A stretch of 64,000 bases of DNA from Streptomyces sp. TP-A0874. Its GTDB lineage: Bacteria; Actinomycetota; Actinomycetes; Streptomycetales; Streptomycetaceae. Positions 52,164 to 60,161 of this stretch are shown here, piece after piece (within the stretch, counting starts at the first letter, position 1; each line of letters opens with the position of its first letter). The stretch covers positions 248,001-312,000 of the forward strand of contig NZ_BBZK01000007.1 in NCBI RefSeq assembly GCF_001748085.1. Direction: 5' to 3'. A program made the translations under genes and the position numbers. The notes beneath the pieces were generated by a model that saw nothing but the letters and a program-made list of their open reading frames with translations, was not told the DNA's origin and searched no databases.

Positions 52164-52222
52164 GGAACTCAGGCCGTCCTCGATCTGCGGTGCGACGGTG
52201 GCGGGATGGGGCGGGGCGGTGG

Positions 52223-52798
52223 TCAGCCGGGGCCGGGTGGCAGGTGGACGGTCATGATCAGGTGGCAGGTCCCCTCACCGGCGCCGCGGTAGGTGTGGGG
52301 GACGTCGCCGTCGAAGGTGGCGGTCTGACCGGTTCCGACGGAATGCTCGACCCCGTCGATGACGAGGACCATCCGGCCCGCTGTGACGCTGACCGTCTCC
52401 ACGACGCCGCCCTGGTGGGGGTGGCTGGGGTATTCCTCGCCGGGGCGGAGCCGCCAGCGCCAGACCTCGACCGGGGCCGGACCGGAGGTCGTCAGCATCA
52501 ACCGGGCCTCGCTGCCCTGCGGCCCCGCCCACAGCGGCGGCACGGAGTCGGCGGACACGACACGGACGCGCTCCTGGGCCGCCCCCTCCATCAGCACGGA
52601 CACCGAAACGCCGAGGGTGTCGGCCAGCCGGACCAGAGTGGCGAAGTTCGGATTCCCCTGCGCCTTCTCCAGGGCGAACAGCGAGCCCTTGCTGACCTTC
52701 GCGCGCCGGCCGAGTTCGTCCAGGGACAGCCCCGCGCGTGTGCGAGCGGTCCGGACGTTGTGCGCGAGCGTCCGCAGAGCCGCCTCGGTCTCCGCCAT
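52223..52798 (-). CDS. XRE-family regulator with cupin sensor domain
   Basis: A 191-aa transcription factor. The helix-turn-helix is at about 8-65 (LAHNVRTARTRAGLSLDELGRRAKVSKGSLFALEKAQGNP). The cupin domain follows at about 110-188 (EEYPSHPHQGGVVETVSVTAGRMVLVIDG). Such regulators bind a small ligand in the cupin and usually repress adjacent transport or catabolic genes. The ATG at 52798 has AGAAGGG upstream. It is divergent from the EamA transporter gene and upstream of the MFS gene, both likely targets. Confidence 0.88.
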   Translation of the reverse strand: MAETEAALRTLAHNVRTARTRAGLSLDELGRRAKVSKGSLFALEKAQGNPNFATLVRLADTLGVSVSVLMEGAAQERVRVVSADSVPPLWAGPQGSEARLMLTTSGPAPVEVWRWRLRPGEEYPSHPHQGGVVETVSVTAGRMVLVIDGVEHSVGTGQTATFDGDVPHTYRGAGEGTCHLIMTVHLPPGPG

Positions 52799-52913
52799 CA
52801 GTTCGCCCTTCTCTCCGTGGTTCAGTCTGCCGCACCACGCGGTCGTTCGGTTGGCGCCATTCGGTCGGTGCGTTATACGGTTCAGTCGTTCCATTGATGC
52901 TAAAGGATGCACC
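52799..52913. promoter_or_regulatory. divergent promoter with repeated GGTTCAGTC boxes
   Basis: The 115-bp space between the XRE-cupin and EamA genes has GGTTCAGTC twice (about 52820 and 52879) and two related TTCGGTTGG/TTCGGTCGG boxes between them. Repeated boxes in a regulator-target divergent region are candidate operators for the XRE protein. Confidence 0.45.
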
Positions 52914-53750
52914 GTGCTCGCTCTGCTGCTGGCCCTGGTCAGCTCCCTGGCCTACGGATGCGCCGACTTCCTCGGCGGCCTCGGCGCTCGCAAGGCCCAT
53001 GTCCTGCGCACCGTGATGATCGCGGCCCCGGCCTCGCTCGCCGTCGAACTCCTGCTGTGGCCCCTCCTCGGCGCATCCTTCGCTCCGGCGACCCTTCTCT
53101 GGGGCGCGGCCTCCGGCGTCGCTTCGGCCGCAGCGTTCGCCCTGCTCTACCGGACGCTCGCAATCGGCCCGATGAACGTCCTCTCCCCTCTCACCGCGCT
53201 GGTCTCCGCGATACTGCCGGTCAGCGTGGGGCTGCTCCAGGGCGAGCGCCTGGGCGTGGCCGGCCTGTTCGGCCTGCCGCTCGCACTGGTGGCGGTGGTC
53301 CTGGTCAGCGCCGGACCCGGAGCGAGGTCGGCCCGCCCCGCCCGGGCCGCGATCCTGCTGGCGTTCGGTGCGGGCGCCGCCATCGCCCTGCAACTGGTCT
53401 TCCTGCGCCAGGCGCCTGTGGACAGCGGCATCGGCCCACTGATCATCGGCCGTGCCGTGTCCTCCGCCGTCACCCTGGCCGCCGCAGGGCTGATGTACCG
53501 GAGGCTCGGACCCGAGAAGCCCGCCTACGCGGTGTCGGCCAGTGCGGGTGTGCTGGACTCGCTGGCGAACCTGCTGTTCCTGCTGGCTGTCCGGAGCGGC
53601 GACCTGGCCGTCGTCGCTGTGATCACCGCGCTGTATCCGGCCGGCACCGTCCTGCTCGCCCGCAGCGTCCTGGCCGAACGCATCCACCGCGGACAGCTGG
53701 TCGGCCTCGGCGTCGCCGCCGTCGCCGTCAGCCTGCTGGCCCTGGGCTGA
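52914..53750 (+). CDS. EamA/DMT family transporter
   Basis: A 278-aa membrane protein with ten hydrophobic segments in two repeated halves. Each half contains an EamA-type core (SLAYGCADFLGGLGARK and LYRTLAIGPMNVLSPLTALVSAILPV in the first; LANLLFLLAVRSGDLAVVAVITALYPAGTVLLARSVLAERI in the second). The family exports amino acids or other metabolites. The GTG at 52914 has AAAGGA 6 nt upstream; an open frame starting 555 nt earlier is antisense to the regulator gene. Confidence 0.87.
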   Translation: MLALLLALVSSLAYGCADFLGGLGARKAHVLRTVMIAAPASLAVELLLWPLLGASFAPATLLWGAASGVASAAAFALLYRTLAIGPMNVLSPLTALVSAILPVSVGLLQGERLGVAGLFGLPLALVAVVLVSAGPGARSARPARAAILLAFGAGAAIALQLVFLRQAPVDSGIGPLIIGRAVSSAVTLAAAGLMYRRLGPEKPAYAVSASAGVLDSLANLLFLLAVRSGDLAVVAVITALYPAGTVLLARSVLAERIHRGQLVGLGVAAVAVSLLALG

Positions 53751-53756
53751 GCCCAG

Positions 53757-54153
53757 CCGGCACCCGTATCCCCCACACCCCGGGGGCATTCAGCCAGGCC
53801 CGCACCTGGGCCGGCTGCTGACGGTAGGGGCGGCGGGCGGGGCGCTGCGGGGTGAAGCCGTGCCGTCGCAGCCACTTGCCCAAGCCCTGCTCGGTTATCG
53901 AGAACCCACACACCAGCTTGACCAGTTCACCGAGGCGCGGGTCCACAGCACCCCGCTGTGCCGATATCAGCCGGGAGTAGTCCCGCATCGCCTGCAGGAC
54001 CGCACCCCGCGTGGACGCGTCCGGCAGCTCGCCCATCCCGGCGCGCGGTTGCCGTGGTGGGGCCAGCAGTGCCTGACGGCCACGGGCGCGAAACAACCGC
54101 CACCAACTGCCCACCGAACGCTCGGAGGCCCGAACACCTCCGCCGCCTGCCCG
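53757..54153 (-). pseudogene. IS630-type transposase, N-terminal fragment
   Basis: The open frame reads SERSVGSWWRLFRARGRQALLAP (first winged-helix half) and ELVKLVCGFSITEQGLGKWLRRHGFTPQRPARRPYRQQPAQVRAWL (second), matching the DNA-binding part of IS630-family transposases. The catalytic DDE domain that should follow is missing, and the frame runs into the end of the EamA gene region. A remnant. Confidence 0.7.
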
Positions 54154-54178
54154 CGGCGGCCCGCGCCAGCGGGCCGCC

Positions 54179-54325
54179 CTTGAGCACGGCGTCGACCTCG
54201 TGGTCATCAAGGAACTCCTCGGCCACGCCCACATCGGCGTCACCGCCACCGTCTATGCCCACGTGAGGCTCCGCCTCCAACGGCAAGTCATCGACGCCCT
54301 CAACGGCGCCCTCGGCCGCCTGTAG
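54179..54325 (+). pseudogene. tyrosine recombinase, C-terminal fragment (copy 1)
   Basis: 48 codons ending in TAG encode LEHGVDLVVIKELLGHAHIGVTATVYAHVRLRLQRQVIDAL, the last part of a phage-type integrase with the His of LGHAH and the catalytic Tyr of VYAH. It is nearly the same as the end of the larger fragment at 55520-56061. No upstream integrase sequence remains; the frame joins the IS630 remnant. Confidence 0.8.
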
Positions 54326-54423
54326 ACCACACAGACGGCACGCTTCGACGGTGACGACCTGCTGCCACAGAACGCCTTGTCTGGTGACGTTGCTGCTGAC
54401 GTTGAAAGGGTGGGGTGACTGGG

Positions 54424-54657
54424 TTACGGGGGCTCCAGCTCCAGTCCCGTCTCGGCGATGAAGCCGTCGAGGACCTCGGGTCGACGTTGGATGCCGCGTA
54501 GCCGGTTCTTCACGAGCGGAGTGAGGTCTTCGATCGCGCAGGGTGCAAGGTTGGCCAGGGACTTCTTCAGGTGGGCCCAGACACCTTCGACGGGATTGAG
54601 GTCGGGCGCGTAGGGCGGGAGCTTGACGATGGTGAGCCAGTGAGCCTTTTCCATCAT
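54424..54657 (-). pseudogene. IS630-type transposase, C-terminal fragment
   Basis: The frame reads HWLTIVKLPPYAPDLNPVEGVWAHLKKSLANL followed by about 45 more residues to the stop at 54424. This is the end of the DDE domain, including the conserved PDLNPVE with the catalytic Glu. The upstream part is cut off by the IS5-type transposase gene that begins within a few bases. It is not the missing part of the N-terminal fragment, whose order is reversed. Confidence 0.8.
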
Positions 54658-55421
54658 CGGTCTGAGCTGGTCAGATGCAGGGTGAGGACGGCCTGGACGA
54701 GGCTGGTGATCCGGGTGGTCGAGCACCGGAGCTTGCGGAGGAGCCGCCAGGACTTGAGGGTGGCCATGGCCTGCTCGACGAGTGCGCGGATCTTTGCGTG
54801 GGACCGGTTCACCGCCTGCTGACCGGTGGAGAGAGTCTCCCAGCGCCCCCAGCACGGGGTACGGACCGTGCCGCCGGCACCCCGGTACCCCTTGTCGGCC
54901 CAGCACGTGACGTCAGCCTCGGCAAGGGATTCGACGATGCCGTGTTCGCGGGCCGCGCGGACGTCGTGGACGGCGCCGGGCAGGGCCGGCGAGGCCCACA
55001 ACAGCCGGCCGAAAGAATCGGCGAGGACCTGCACGTTCATCCCGTGCCTCTTGTGTTTGCCGGAATAGAAGGGCCGGTCAGCGGCGATGCGGTCGATCGG
55101 CAGGAGTGTGCCGTCCAGGAGCGGATACGCCTTCGTCGACGCGGTGCGGACGGCGTCGGCCAGGCTGGGTGCGAGGGCAGCCAGAAGGTCGACGGCCTCG
55201 GTGACATACCGGTAAGCCGTTGTGGTTCCAACGCCGAATCCGGCCGCGAGCTGGCCATAGATATGCCCCACCCGCAGATGGGCGAGTGCGAGGAGAGCCT
55301 GACGACCGGCACTCAGCCGCCGCCAACGGGAGCCGATCACACGGCGGTGCCGCCGCAACTCCTGAGCGAGGAAGCGAAGGGCAGAGCTGGACACGTCGAC
55401 GCCCGACGGGTAAACAAGCAC
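54654..55421 (-). CDS. IS5-like (DDE_Tnp_4) transposase
   Basis: A 255-aa transposase that looks complete. It has an N-terminal helix-turn-helix (LAHLRVGHIYGQLAAGFGVGTTTAYRYV), then catalytic acids in LLDGTLLPIDRI, WADKGYRG and the Glu of RALVEQAMATLKSWRLLRKL. It sits inside an older IS630 remnant on one side and an integrase remnant on the other, so it is a later insertion. The GTG at 55421 is the only start near the domain. I could not find matching terminal repeats, so the element ends are undefined. Confidence 0.82.
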   Translation of the reverse strand: MLVYPSGVDVSSSALRFLAQELRRHRRVIGSRWRRLSAGRQALLALAHLRVGHIYGQLAAGFGVGTTTAYRYVTEAVDLLAALAPSLADAVRTASTKAYPLLDGTLLPIDRIAADRPFYSGKHKRHGMNVQVLADSFGRLLWASPALPGAVHDVRAAREHGIVESLAEADVTCWADKGYRGAGGTVRTPCWGRWETLSTGQQAVNRSHAKIRALVEQAMATLKSWRLLRKLRCSTTRITSLVQAVLTLHLTSSDR

Positions 55422-55480
55422 GTGAAGCCTCTGGTGGAGACGGATTTCTTGGTCGAAAACCCATCTACCAGGGGCTTCAC
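55422..55480. repeat. inverted repeat next to the IS5-like transposase start
   Basis: GTGAAGCCTCTGGT (55422-55435) and ACCAGGGGCTTCAC (55467-55480) are complementary at 13 of 14 positions around a 31-nt loop, at the 5' side of the transposase gene. It probably belongs to the element's end and may limit readthrough into the transposase. Confidence 0.7.
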
Positions 55481-55519
55481 CACGTTGTCAGCCCAACGGC
55501 CAAGCTCCGCACTCAGGTT

Positions 55520-56061
55520 GGAAAGGGCTCCTTGACCTCGACGGCGGCACTGCCACCATCCACCGCTCCCTCCAGCGGACCCGCAGCCAGGGTCTGACCG
55601 TCCTGAACACCAAGACCCTGGCCTCCGAGCGGCGCATCGCTCTCCCTACCGAATGCCTCAGTTCCCTCAAGATCCACCAGGAAAGGCAGCAGGAAGAGCG
55701 TCAGGCGGCCGGAACGGGCTGGATGGGCAACGGGCTCGTCTTCACCACCCCGAAGGGCAGGCCGCCGCTCGACCCCACCAACCTCACCCGCCGCTTCCGC
55801 CGCCTCCTTCACAGCGCAGGGCTCCGGACGATCCGCTTCCACGACCTCCGGCACTCGACCGCGACCCTCCTGCTGGAACAGGGCGTCGACCTCGTCGTCA
55901 TCAAGGAACTTCTGGGGCATGCCCACATCGGCGTGACAGCCGGCGTCTACGCCCACTTCCGACTCCGCCTCCAGCGTCAAGCCATCGACACCCTTGGCCA
56001 CGCCCTCGGCCCGGCCGACGACGACCCAGACGATCCGCCCACCACAGCAGCTGTCCGCTGA
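55520..56061 (+). pseudogene. tyrosine recombinase, C-terminal two-thirds of the catalytic domain (copy 2)
   Basis: An open frame without start encodes LDLDGGTATIHRSLQR, LNTKTLASERRIALP, the box II HDLRHSTATLLLEQG and the final LGHAHIGVTAGVYAH with the catalytic Tyr. The N-terminal DNA-binding domain and the first catalytic Arg are missing, cut off by the IS5-like insertion. It points to a former integrative element at this site. A 16-bp perfect hairpin follows. Confidence 0.85.
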
Positions 56062-56092
56062 CGTTGCCGTCAGCGCTGCCGTCAAATCGCCC

Positions 56093-56128
56093 TGATGGCC
56101 CCACCAGAATTATCTGGTGGGGCCATCA
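56093..56128. terminator. perfect 16-bp hairpin (two-way terminator)
   Basis: TGATGGCCCCACCAGA (56093-56108), loop ATTA, then its exact complement (56113-56128). It lies between the convergent integrase remnant and the immunity-type gene ending at 56152. Confidence 0.85.
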
Positions 56129-56151
56129 GATTCACCCAAGGTGAATCAACT

Positions 56152-56556
56152 TCATTTCATGCGAAACAGTTTTCGCATCGCCGCTAGCTGGTCTTCTAGC
56201 GTTCCGACCTCAGAGCAGTCCGCTGGAGCGAAGATATCCACGAGGTCGTCATCAGAGAGAGCCTTTCCGGCTTGCAACGAGTAGGCCAATCGACCTTCCG
56301 TCATCTGCCTAGTCATCCCTGACGGGAAAACATTCAATCTCGCACCCTGGCAACACAGAAGCAGGCCCATGTCTTCGAGATCGCGGCGGGCCGATTTGAG
56401 ACATTCCAGCAAATCAACCTCTTCGTAGATGCGCTCAAATTCTTCATCGGGCAATCTCATCCGAAGAGTCGAAGGCGGTGTAGAAACCTGGAGCAACACG
56501 TTCACCACCTCCCCGCTTGCCCTGGTTGCAGTCCGAGCCAGCTCTTCCACAATCAT
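56152..56556 (-). CDS. putative immunity protein for the ADP-ribosyltransferase tip
   Basis: A 134-aa acidic soluble protein without recognisable family. No signal peptide or membrane segment. Its ATG overlaps the toxin stop by 4 nt (ATGA), the usual arrangement for toxin-immunity pairs. Low G+C compared with the chromosome around it. It is followed by the strong hairpin at 56093-56128, which closes the unit. The immunity role is inferred from coupling and size. Confidence 0.6.
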   Translation of the reverse strand: MIVEELARTATRASGEVVNVLLQVSTPPSTLRMRLPDEEFERIYEEVDLLECLKSARRDLEDMGLLLCCQGARLNVFPSGMTRQMTEGRLAYSLQAGKALSDDDLVDIFAPADCSEVGTLEDQLAAMRKLFRMK

Positions 56557-57110
56557 CCCCCGCCATAGTTGGGGTTCGAAACCCTAGTTCCGTCTCGAAG
56601 CCTGCAAGCAACGATGCAACTTGTGTCGACCCGCCCTGGAATTGCAGTCTCCCTTTCATGCGCAAATGGGTTTCCAGGAAATTCCTTGTTTACATCCACC
56701 CCATCAACACCGCGAATCTCGTAGACGTTTCCGCCACGCTTGATCGCCACAGACTCAGAAGTGGTAGTGGAAATATATCCAGAGTCCCTTGAGTATCCGG
56801 ATGCATGCTCCAGGAGGTCCATATTGTCACCTCTCGGCTCAAATCCCGACTCGAATATCTCGTCCGGGCCGCGGGTGTCGCTTCGGTAGAGCGGACAGGT
56901 GCCACCTGAATTGTGCACGAGTACCGGCGTAGCCCCCGCCAGCACATAGTACGTGTGGAGGTCGGCGATGGTGAGGTTGTACGTCGCGGCTTTCTCTGTG
57001 TGGGGGTGGTTTGCGGTGACGATGACGGTGTCACCGCAGTCTGTGAGCAGAGTCGCGCCTGGGGCAAGGTTTCGGGCCTCGACTTCCCGGTATCGCCTCA
57101 GCCGGATCAC
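56553..57110 (-). pseudogene. orphan toxin cassette: Hint tail plus ADP-ribosyltransferase
   Basis: A 185-residue frame. Residues about 11-67 are the end of a Hint self-cleaving domain (EARNLAPGATLLTD to HTYYVLAGATPVLVHN). The rest is a cholera-toxin-like ADP-ribosyltransferase in R-S-E order: LYRSDTRGPDEIFESGF (Arg), then GYISTTTS (Ser-Thr), then ERETAIPG (Glu-x-Glu). All three catalytic elements are present. There is no delivery domain and no ribosome site before the GTG at 57110, so the cassette is probably silent unless recombined onto a longer gene. The first ten codons do not match the Hint of the neighbouring cassette. Confidence 0.8.
56936..57083. repeat. Hint-segment direct repeat, copy 1
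   Basis: This segment matches 58086-58233, 1150 bp away in the same orientation, with about 6 mismatches over the 143 bp I compared base by base. It encodes the end of the Hint domain in both cassettes; sequence on either side differs. Confidence 0.93.
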
Positions 57111-57223
57111 GATCTACGCTTGGACTGCTAACTGGACAAGCAGGTGTCTGGGTATGATCGGAGCTTTTTCGGTGGGTTTGGGACCCCTCGCCAGGAATTC
57201 ATACAGAGGAATGCATGAACACC

Positions 57224-57266
57224 GGTCGGGTGGCCCGAGGGAGTCTCACCCTCGGGCCACCCGACC
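57224..57266. terminator. perfect 18-bp hairpin
   Basis: GGTCGGGTGGCCCGAGGG (57224-57241), 7-nt loop, and its exact complement (57249-57266). It lies downstream of the 97-aa gene at 57375-57668 and separates it from the ADP-ribosyltransferase cassette. The 260 bp between these two genes hold no other feature. Confidence 0.85.
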
Positions 57267-57374
57267 ATTGTATTAGCCGCTGTTACCCCCAGAGCCTTGC
57301 CTCTGGCCGGAAGGAGACGGATGAGCACCTATTAATAGCGAACGGGATAGCTCGCAGGGATCGGGTTGATCAAG

Positions 57375-57668
57375 TCAATCACCGGAGATCCACAGATAAC
57401 CTCTGCGCCTGACCACCCCGTCTAGAATTGACTTGAATTCCATCGCATCGTTTTTTGCGTCGGAATTTTGCTCAATCAAGAGGTCAATTTCACCCATTAT
57501 CCGCATCAACTGAGGAGAGTTGAACATTGTGTCGCCATGAAGATGAACTCCCGCCAGAAGGGCATCAGCATCAACGTGCGGCAAGATCGCTTCGAGGTAA
57601 GCTCCAGCCTCCCTGCCTGCGTGCACCCGCTGATGATTCTGATCTTCGATGTAGACCGCAAGGCCCAT
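57375..57668 (-). CDS. 97-aa immunity-type protein
   Basis: A small acidic soluble protein (EDQNHQRVHAGREAGAYLEAILPHVDADALLAG) with no recognised family. The ATG at 57668 has GGAG 5 nt upstream; a GTG at 57680 is in frame. It follows the Hint toxin gene on the same strand, but a perfect 17-bp hairpin lies between them. It may be the immunity gene of that toxin with its own control, or an orphan left from another cassette. Confidence 0.55.
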   Translation of the reverse strand: MGLAVYIEDQNHQRVHAGREAGAYLEAILPHVDADALLAGVHLHGDTMFNSPQLMRIMGEIDLLIEQNSDAKNDAMEFKSILDGVVRRRGYLWISGD

Positions 57669-57685
57669 TAAAACTCCCACTCTAT

Positions 57686-57726
57686 TTCGTGGGGTCGGCT
57701 TGCAAAGATCAAGCCGACCCCACGAA
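57686..57726. terminator. perfect 17-bp hairpin at the toxin stop
   Basis: TTCGTGGGGTCGGCTTG (57686-57702), 7-nt loop, and its exact complement (57710-57726). It begins 3 nt after the stop codon of the Hint toxin frame (57730) and precedes the 97-aa gene. No T-tract on either strand. Confidence 0.85.
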
Positions 57727-57729
57727 CAA

Positions 57730-58977
57730 TCATCTAGGCACTACCGGCTTCGGAATAGGGTGCATCGTGATCACGCCGCCGTACTTGTCTTGAACGACTC
57801 GATACCACGTCGTGGGCAGCCCACCAGCATCGTCCGATAGTCGACCGATCACAGTACCCGCATTGACGTCGCGCTCAAAGTTCCCGTGCGCATTCGGGCC
57901 ATGAGACCTGCATCGATTTGCGTTATCCACCAGGTCGTCCAGGTGCACACCCGAATTGAAGACGCTCTTGTCAGAAGTGACCTGACGCCCTCCGGGCATG
58001 TGCTTACCCCGCACGTACGCCTCAGAGGCATCATCGAGCATCGCATCAACGCAGTTTGCATTGTGAACGAGCACCGGGGTCTGTCCCGCCAGCACATAGT
58101 ACGTGTGGAGGTCGGCGATGGTGAGGTTGTATGTCTTGGCTTTCTCTGTGTGGGGGTGGTTTGCGGTGACGATGACGGTGTCGCCGCTGTCTGTGAGCAG
58201 AGTTGCGCCTGGGGCAAGGTTTCGGGCCTCGACCCAGTCGTGCGCCGAGGGGGACCAGAAGGGATGTTCATGTGTGGCCGTGAGTTCTTCAACACCGTCT
58301 TCGGTGGCGATGCTCAGAGTGTTGAAGTGTTTGTCGTGGTCGGTGATGATGAGGGCGGTGACTTCGTGCGCACCACTTTCCCCGGTTTCAGGGTCAGCAG
58401 CTTGGACTTGATCACCGATTTCGATGTCTTCAATGTGTTGAGTATTTCCATCCGCCATTAGGACGTCTGTCCCGGCAAGGAAGCATTTACATCCGGCCTT
58501 TGGTCGGCTTTTTGTGGTTCCGCGTAGCGAACCGCCTCCAGGGCTGACCATTCCACTGGCTGCGCCGTCCGCCATGACCTGAGCAAGACTGACTGCAACC
58601 CCTTCGGGGCACTCTTTCATTTCACCGCAAACCCTCCACATCCAGAGCCGCCACTGGCGCTCAGCATCAGGGTTTCCGGCCTCGGTCAGATAGTCGGGGT
58701 AGACGCGATTACCGAAGACGTTCGTGCTGCCTGTTCCCTCATAGAAATTTGTGAGCCTATCCAGGAACTCGGTTTTCTTGCTCCAATTATTCGGCAGCTT
58801 TACGTGGTTGAAATATACCGTTGCAGTCTTGCCGATGATGCCGCCCCTGAGATCCATCGGAGGCCCGGCGGGTCGTGAATTCGGGGCTTTTGTAACGTAT
58901 TCTTTGCGACTGCCGTTACTTCCAGTACCACCGATGGGGTATCCAATGCCACACGCGTCCGCCATGCACAAACCACT
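57730..58977 (-). pseudogene. Hint domain plus toxin tip, downstream part of a frameshifted RHS gene
   Basis: A 415-codon frame. It starts with SGLCMADACGIGYPIG, the usual sequence just after an RHS core. A Hint domain begins at CKCFLAGTDVLMADG and ends at HTYYVLAGQTPVLVHN, with the ATHEHPFWSPSAHDWVEARNLAPG block. The last ~105 residues are the toxin: GKHMPGGRQVTSDKSVF, NFERDVNAGTVIG and WYRVVQDKYGGVITMHPIP. The pattern suggests a BECR-fold ribonuclease (EndoU/Barnase-like), but this is tentative. The frame continues the RHS core upstream only if one base is added near 58976-58980, so the gene is frameshifted. The TTG/ATG at its head have no ribosome site. Confidence 0.75.
58086..58233. repeat. 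Hint-segment direct repeat, copy 2
   Basis: Partner of 56936-57083. Located inside the longer RHS-Hint toxin frame, where the sequence on its upstream side continues a complete Hint domain. Confidence 0.93.
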
Positions 58978-59535
58978 GGGTCGGACCAGGTGAGGGGGTT
59001 GTTGTTGGCGTAGGTGTAGCCGTGGGTTTGTTGGGGGTCGGCGAGGTCCATGATCGGGTCGACGGAGATGAAGCGGCCGGTGGTGGGGTCGTAGTGGCGG
59101 GCTCCGAGGTGGGTGAGGCCGGTGGTGGCGGTGTCGTCGGTGCCGCCGACGAAGCCCTTGGTGCTGGGCCAGGATTCGGCCGGTGTGCCGCGGGGGTCGC
59201 CGAAGGGGAGGGTGCGGCGTTGGGTGAGTTTCAACGTCGCGGCGTCGATGGCGAGTTGTCCGGTGCCGTGGTGGTCGGCGAGGGTGATGGACCAGACGCC
59301 GTCGTCGGACAGGACTCCCTGGTGTCCGTTGCCGAAGGGGACGTAGCGGGTGGCTTCCGGTGTGGTCGAGCCCTGGTTCAGGACGACTTCGGTGTGGTCG
59401 CCGAGGTGCAGGGTGGACTTCTCAGCGGTCCGGGTGATCAGACGGTTGCCGTCGGCGTCGTAGAGGAACTCGGTGCCGCCACCACCACCGTTGCCGTCAC
59501 CACCGTCCTCACCGGCGTTCGCAAGGGGATCAGGA
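58978..59535 (-). pseudogene. RHS repeat-associated core fragment
   Basis: A frame with FLYDADGNRLITRTAEKS, RYVPFGNGHQGVLSDDG and the diagnostic core HLGARHYDPTTGRFISVDPIMDLADPQQTHGYTYANNNPLTWSDP. The thousands of residues of YD-repeat shell that should precede it are missing; RHS homology ends in a Gly/Asp-rich stretch near 59530. A one-base deletion after WSDP puts it out of frame with the Hint toxin. It is the stump of a large RHS toxin gene. Confidence 0.85.
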
Positions 59536-59568
59536 AGAGTATGACCGCATATAGATTGGCTGGCGGTA

Positions 59569-60084
59569 GTGGATGCCGCTAATTCCTCCGACTGGAGATC
59601 CGTCATTCTGGACATCGCTCGTCGTGTAGGTGTCGAAAACGTCGACCTGTCTAGTGGGCATGTGCGCTGGGAACTTTATCGGCGGGTAATGGGCTCACCG
59701 CTCGAGTGGAGTCGACTGTTGGAGGCCGTCGAGGCAGAGCCTGATCCGTCGATCGCCACGTCAGTGGTCCTGCAGATGCTGGAACGAGTTCCGGAGCCCG
59801 AAAGAAATTCCTGGGTCGAAAAGATATCGAGAGAAGGAAAGCATGCGCTGGCCAATCTGCGAATGCGTGAAATTCAGATCCTGGAAGCCGTGAGTGGTGA
59901 CCTAGGGAGGGAATATTCTCCCGCACGCGATCAAATCTCAGAATGGTCTGACTGGCTGCAGCGTCGAGCTTCGGAGGAATCGACATCTCCGAGAGTTTTG
60001 AGGCAGTTGAGCCAATCGGGACGGACGAAAAGGGTTAGGCATCTCGCCGCAGAGCGAATGCGTGCGTTGCAGAAGTCATCGTAA
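59569..60084 (+). CDS. 171-aa protein, possibly immunity-type
   Basis: A helical acidic protein with pairs of short helices (SVILDIARRVGVENVD, WSRLLEAVEAEPDPSIATSVVLQMLERVPEPER). It resembles HEAT-like helical repeats but no family is recognised. Lower G+C than core genes. It faces the RHS stump, and its GTG at 59569 lies a few dozen bases from where RHS homology ends. I see no good ribosome site, so the true start is uncertain and the gene may be 5'-truncated. An intact IS5-type element lies 77 bp downstream. Confidence 0.5.
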   Translation: MDAANSSDWRSVILDIARRVGVENVDLSSGHVRWELYRRVMGSPLEWSRLLEAVEAEPDPSIATSVVLQMLERVPEPERNSWVEKISREGKHALANLRMREIQILEAVSGDLGREYSPARDQISEWSDWLQRRASEESTSPRVLRQLSQSGRTKRVRHLAAERMRALQKSS

Positions 60085-60161
60085 TCGCCGCAACCTTGCG
60101 CATGGATAGGACTCGCAAATGCACGAACAGAGCGCACTCGCAAATTATTGACTGGCACTTA

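Noticed and set aside
55520..56061. Functional integrase
   Set aside because: The N-terminal domain and the first catalytic Arg are missing, and there is no start codon.
53751..56130. tRNA-associated attachment site
   Set aside because: I looked for tRNA-like sequence around the integrase fragments and elsewhere in the window and saw none.
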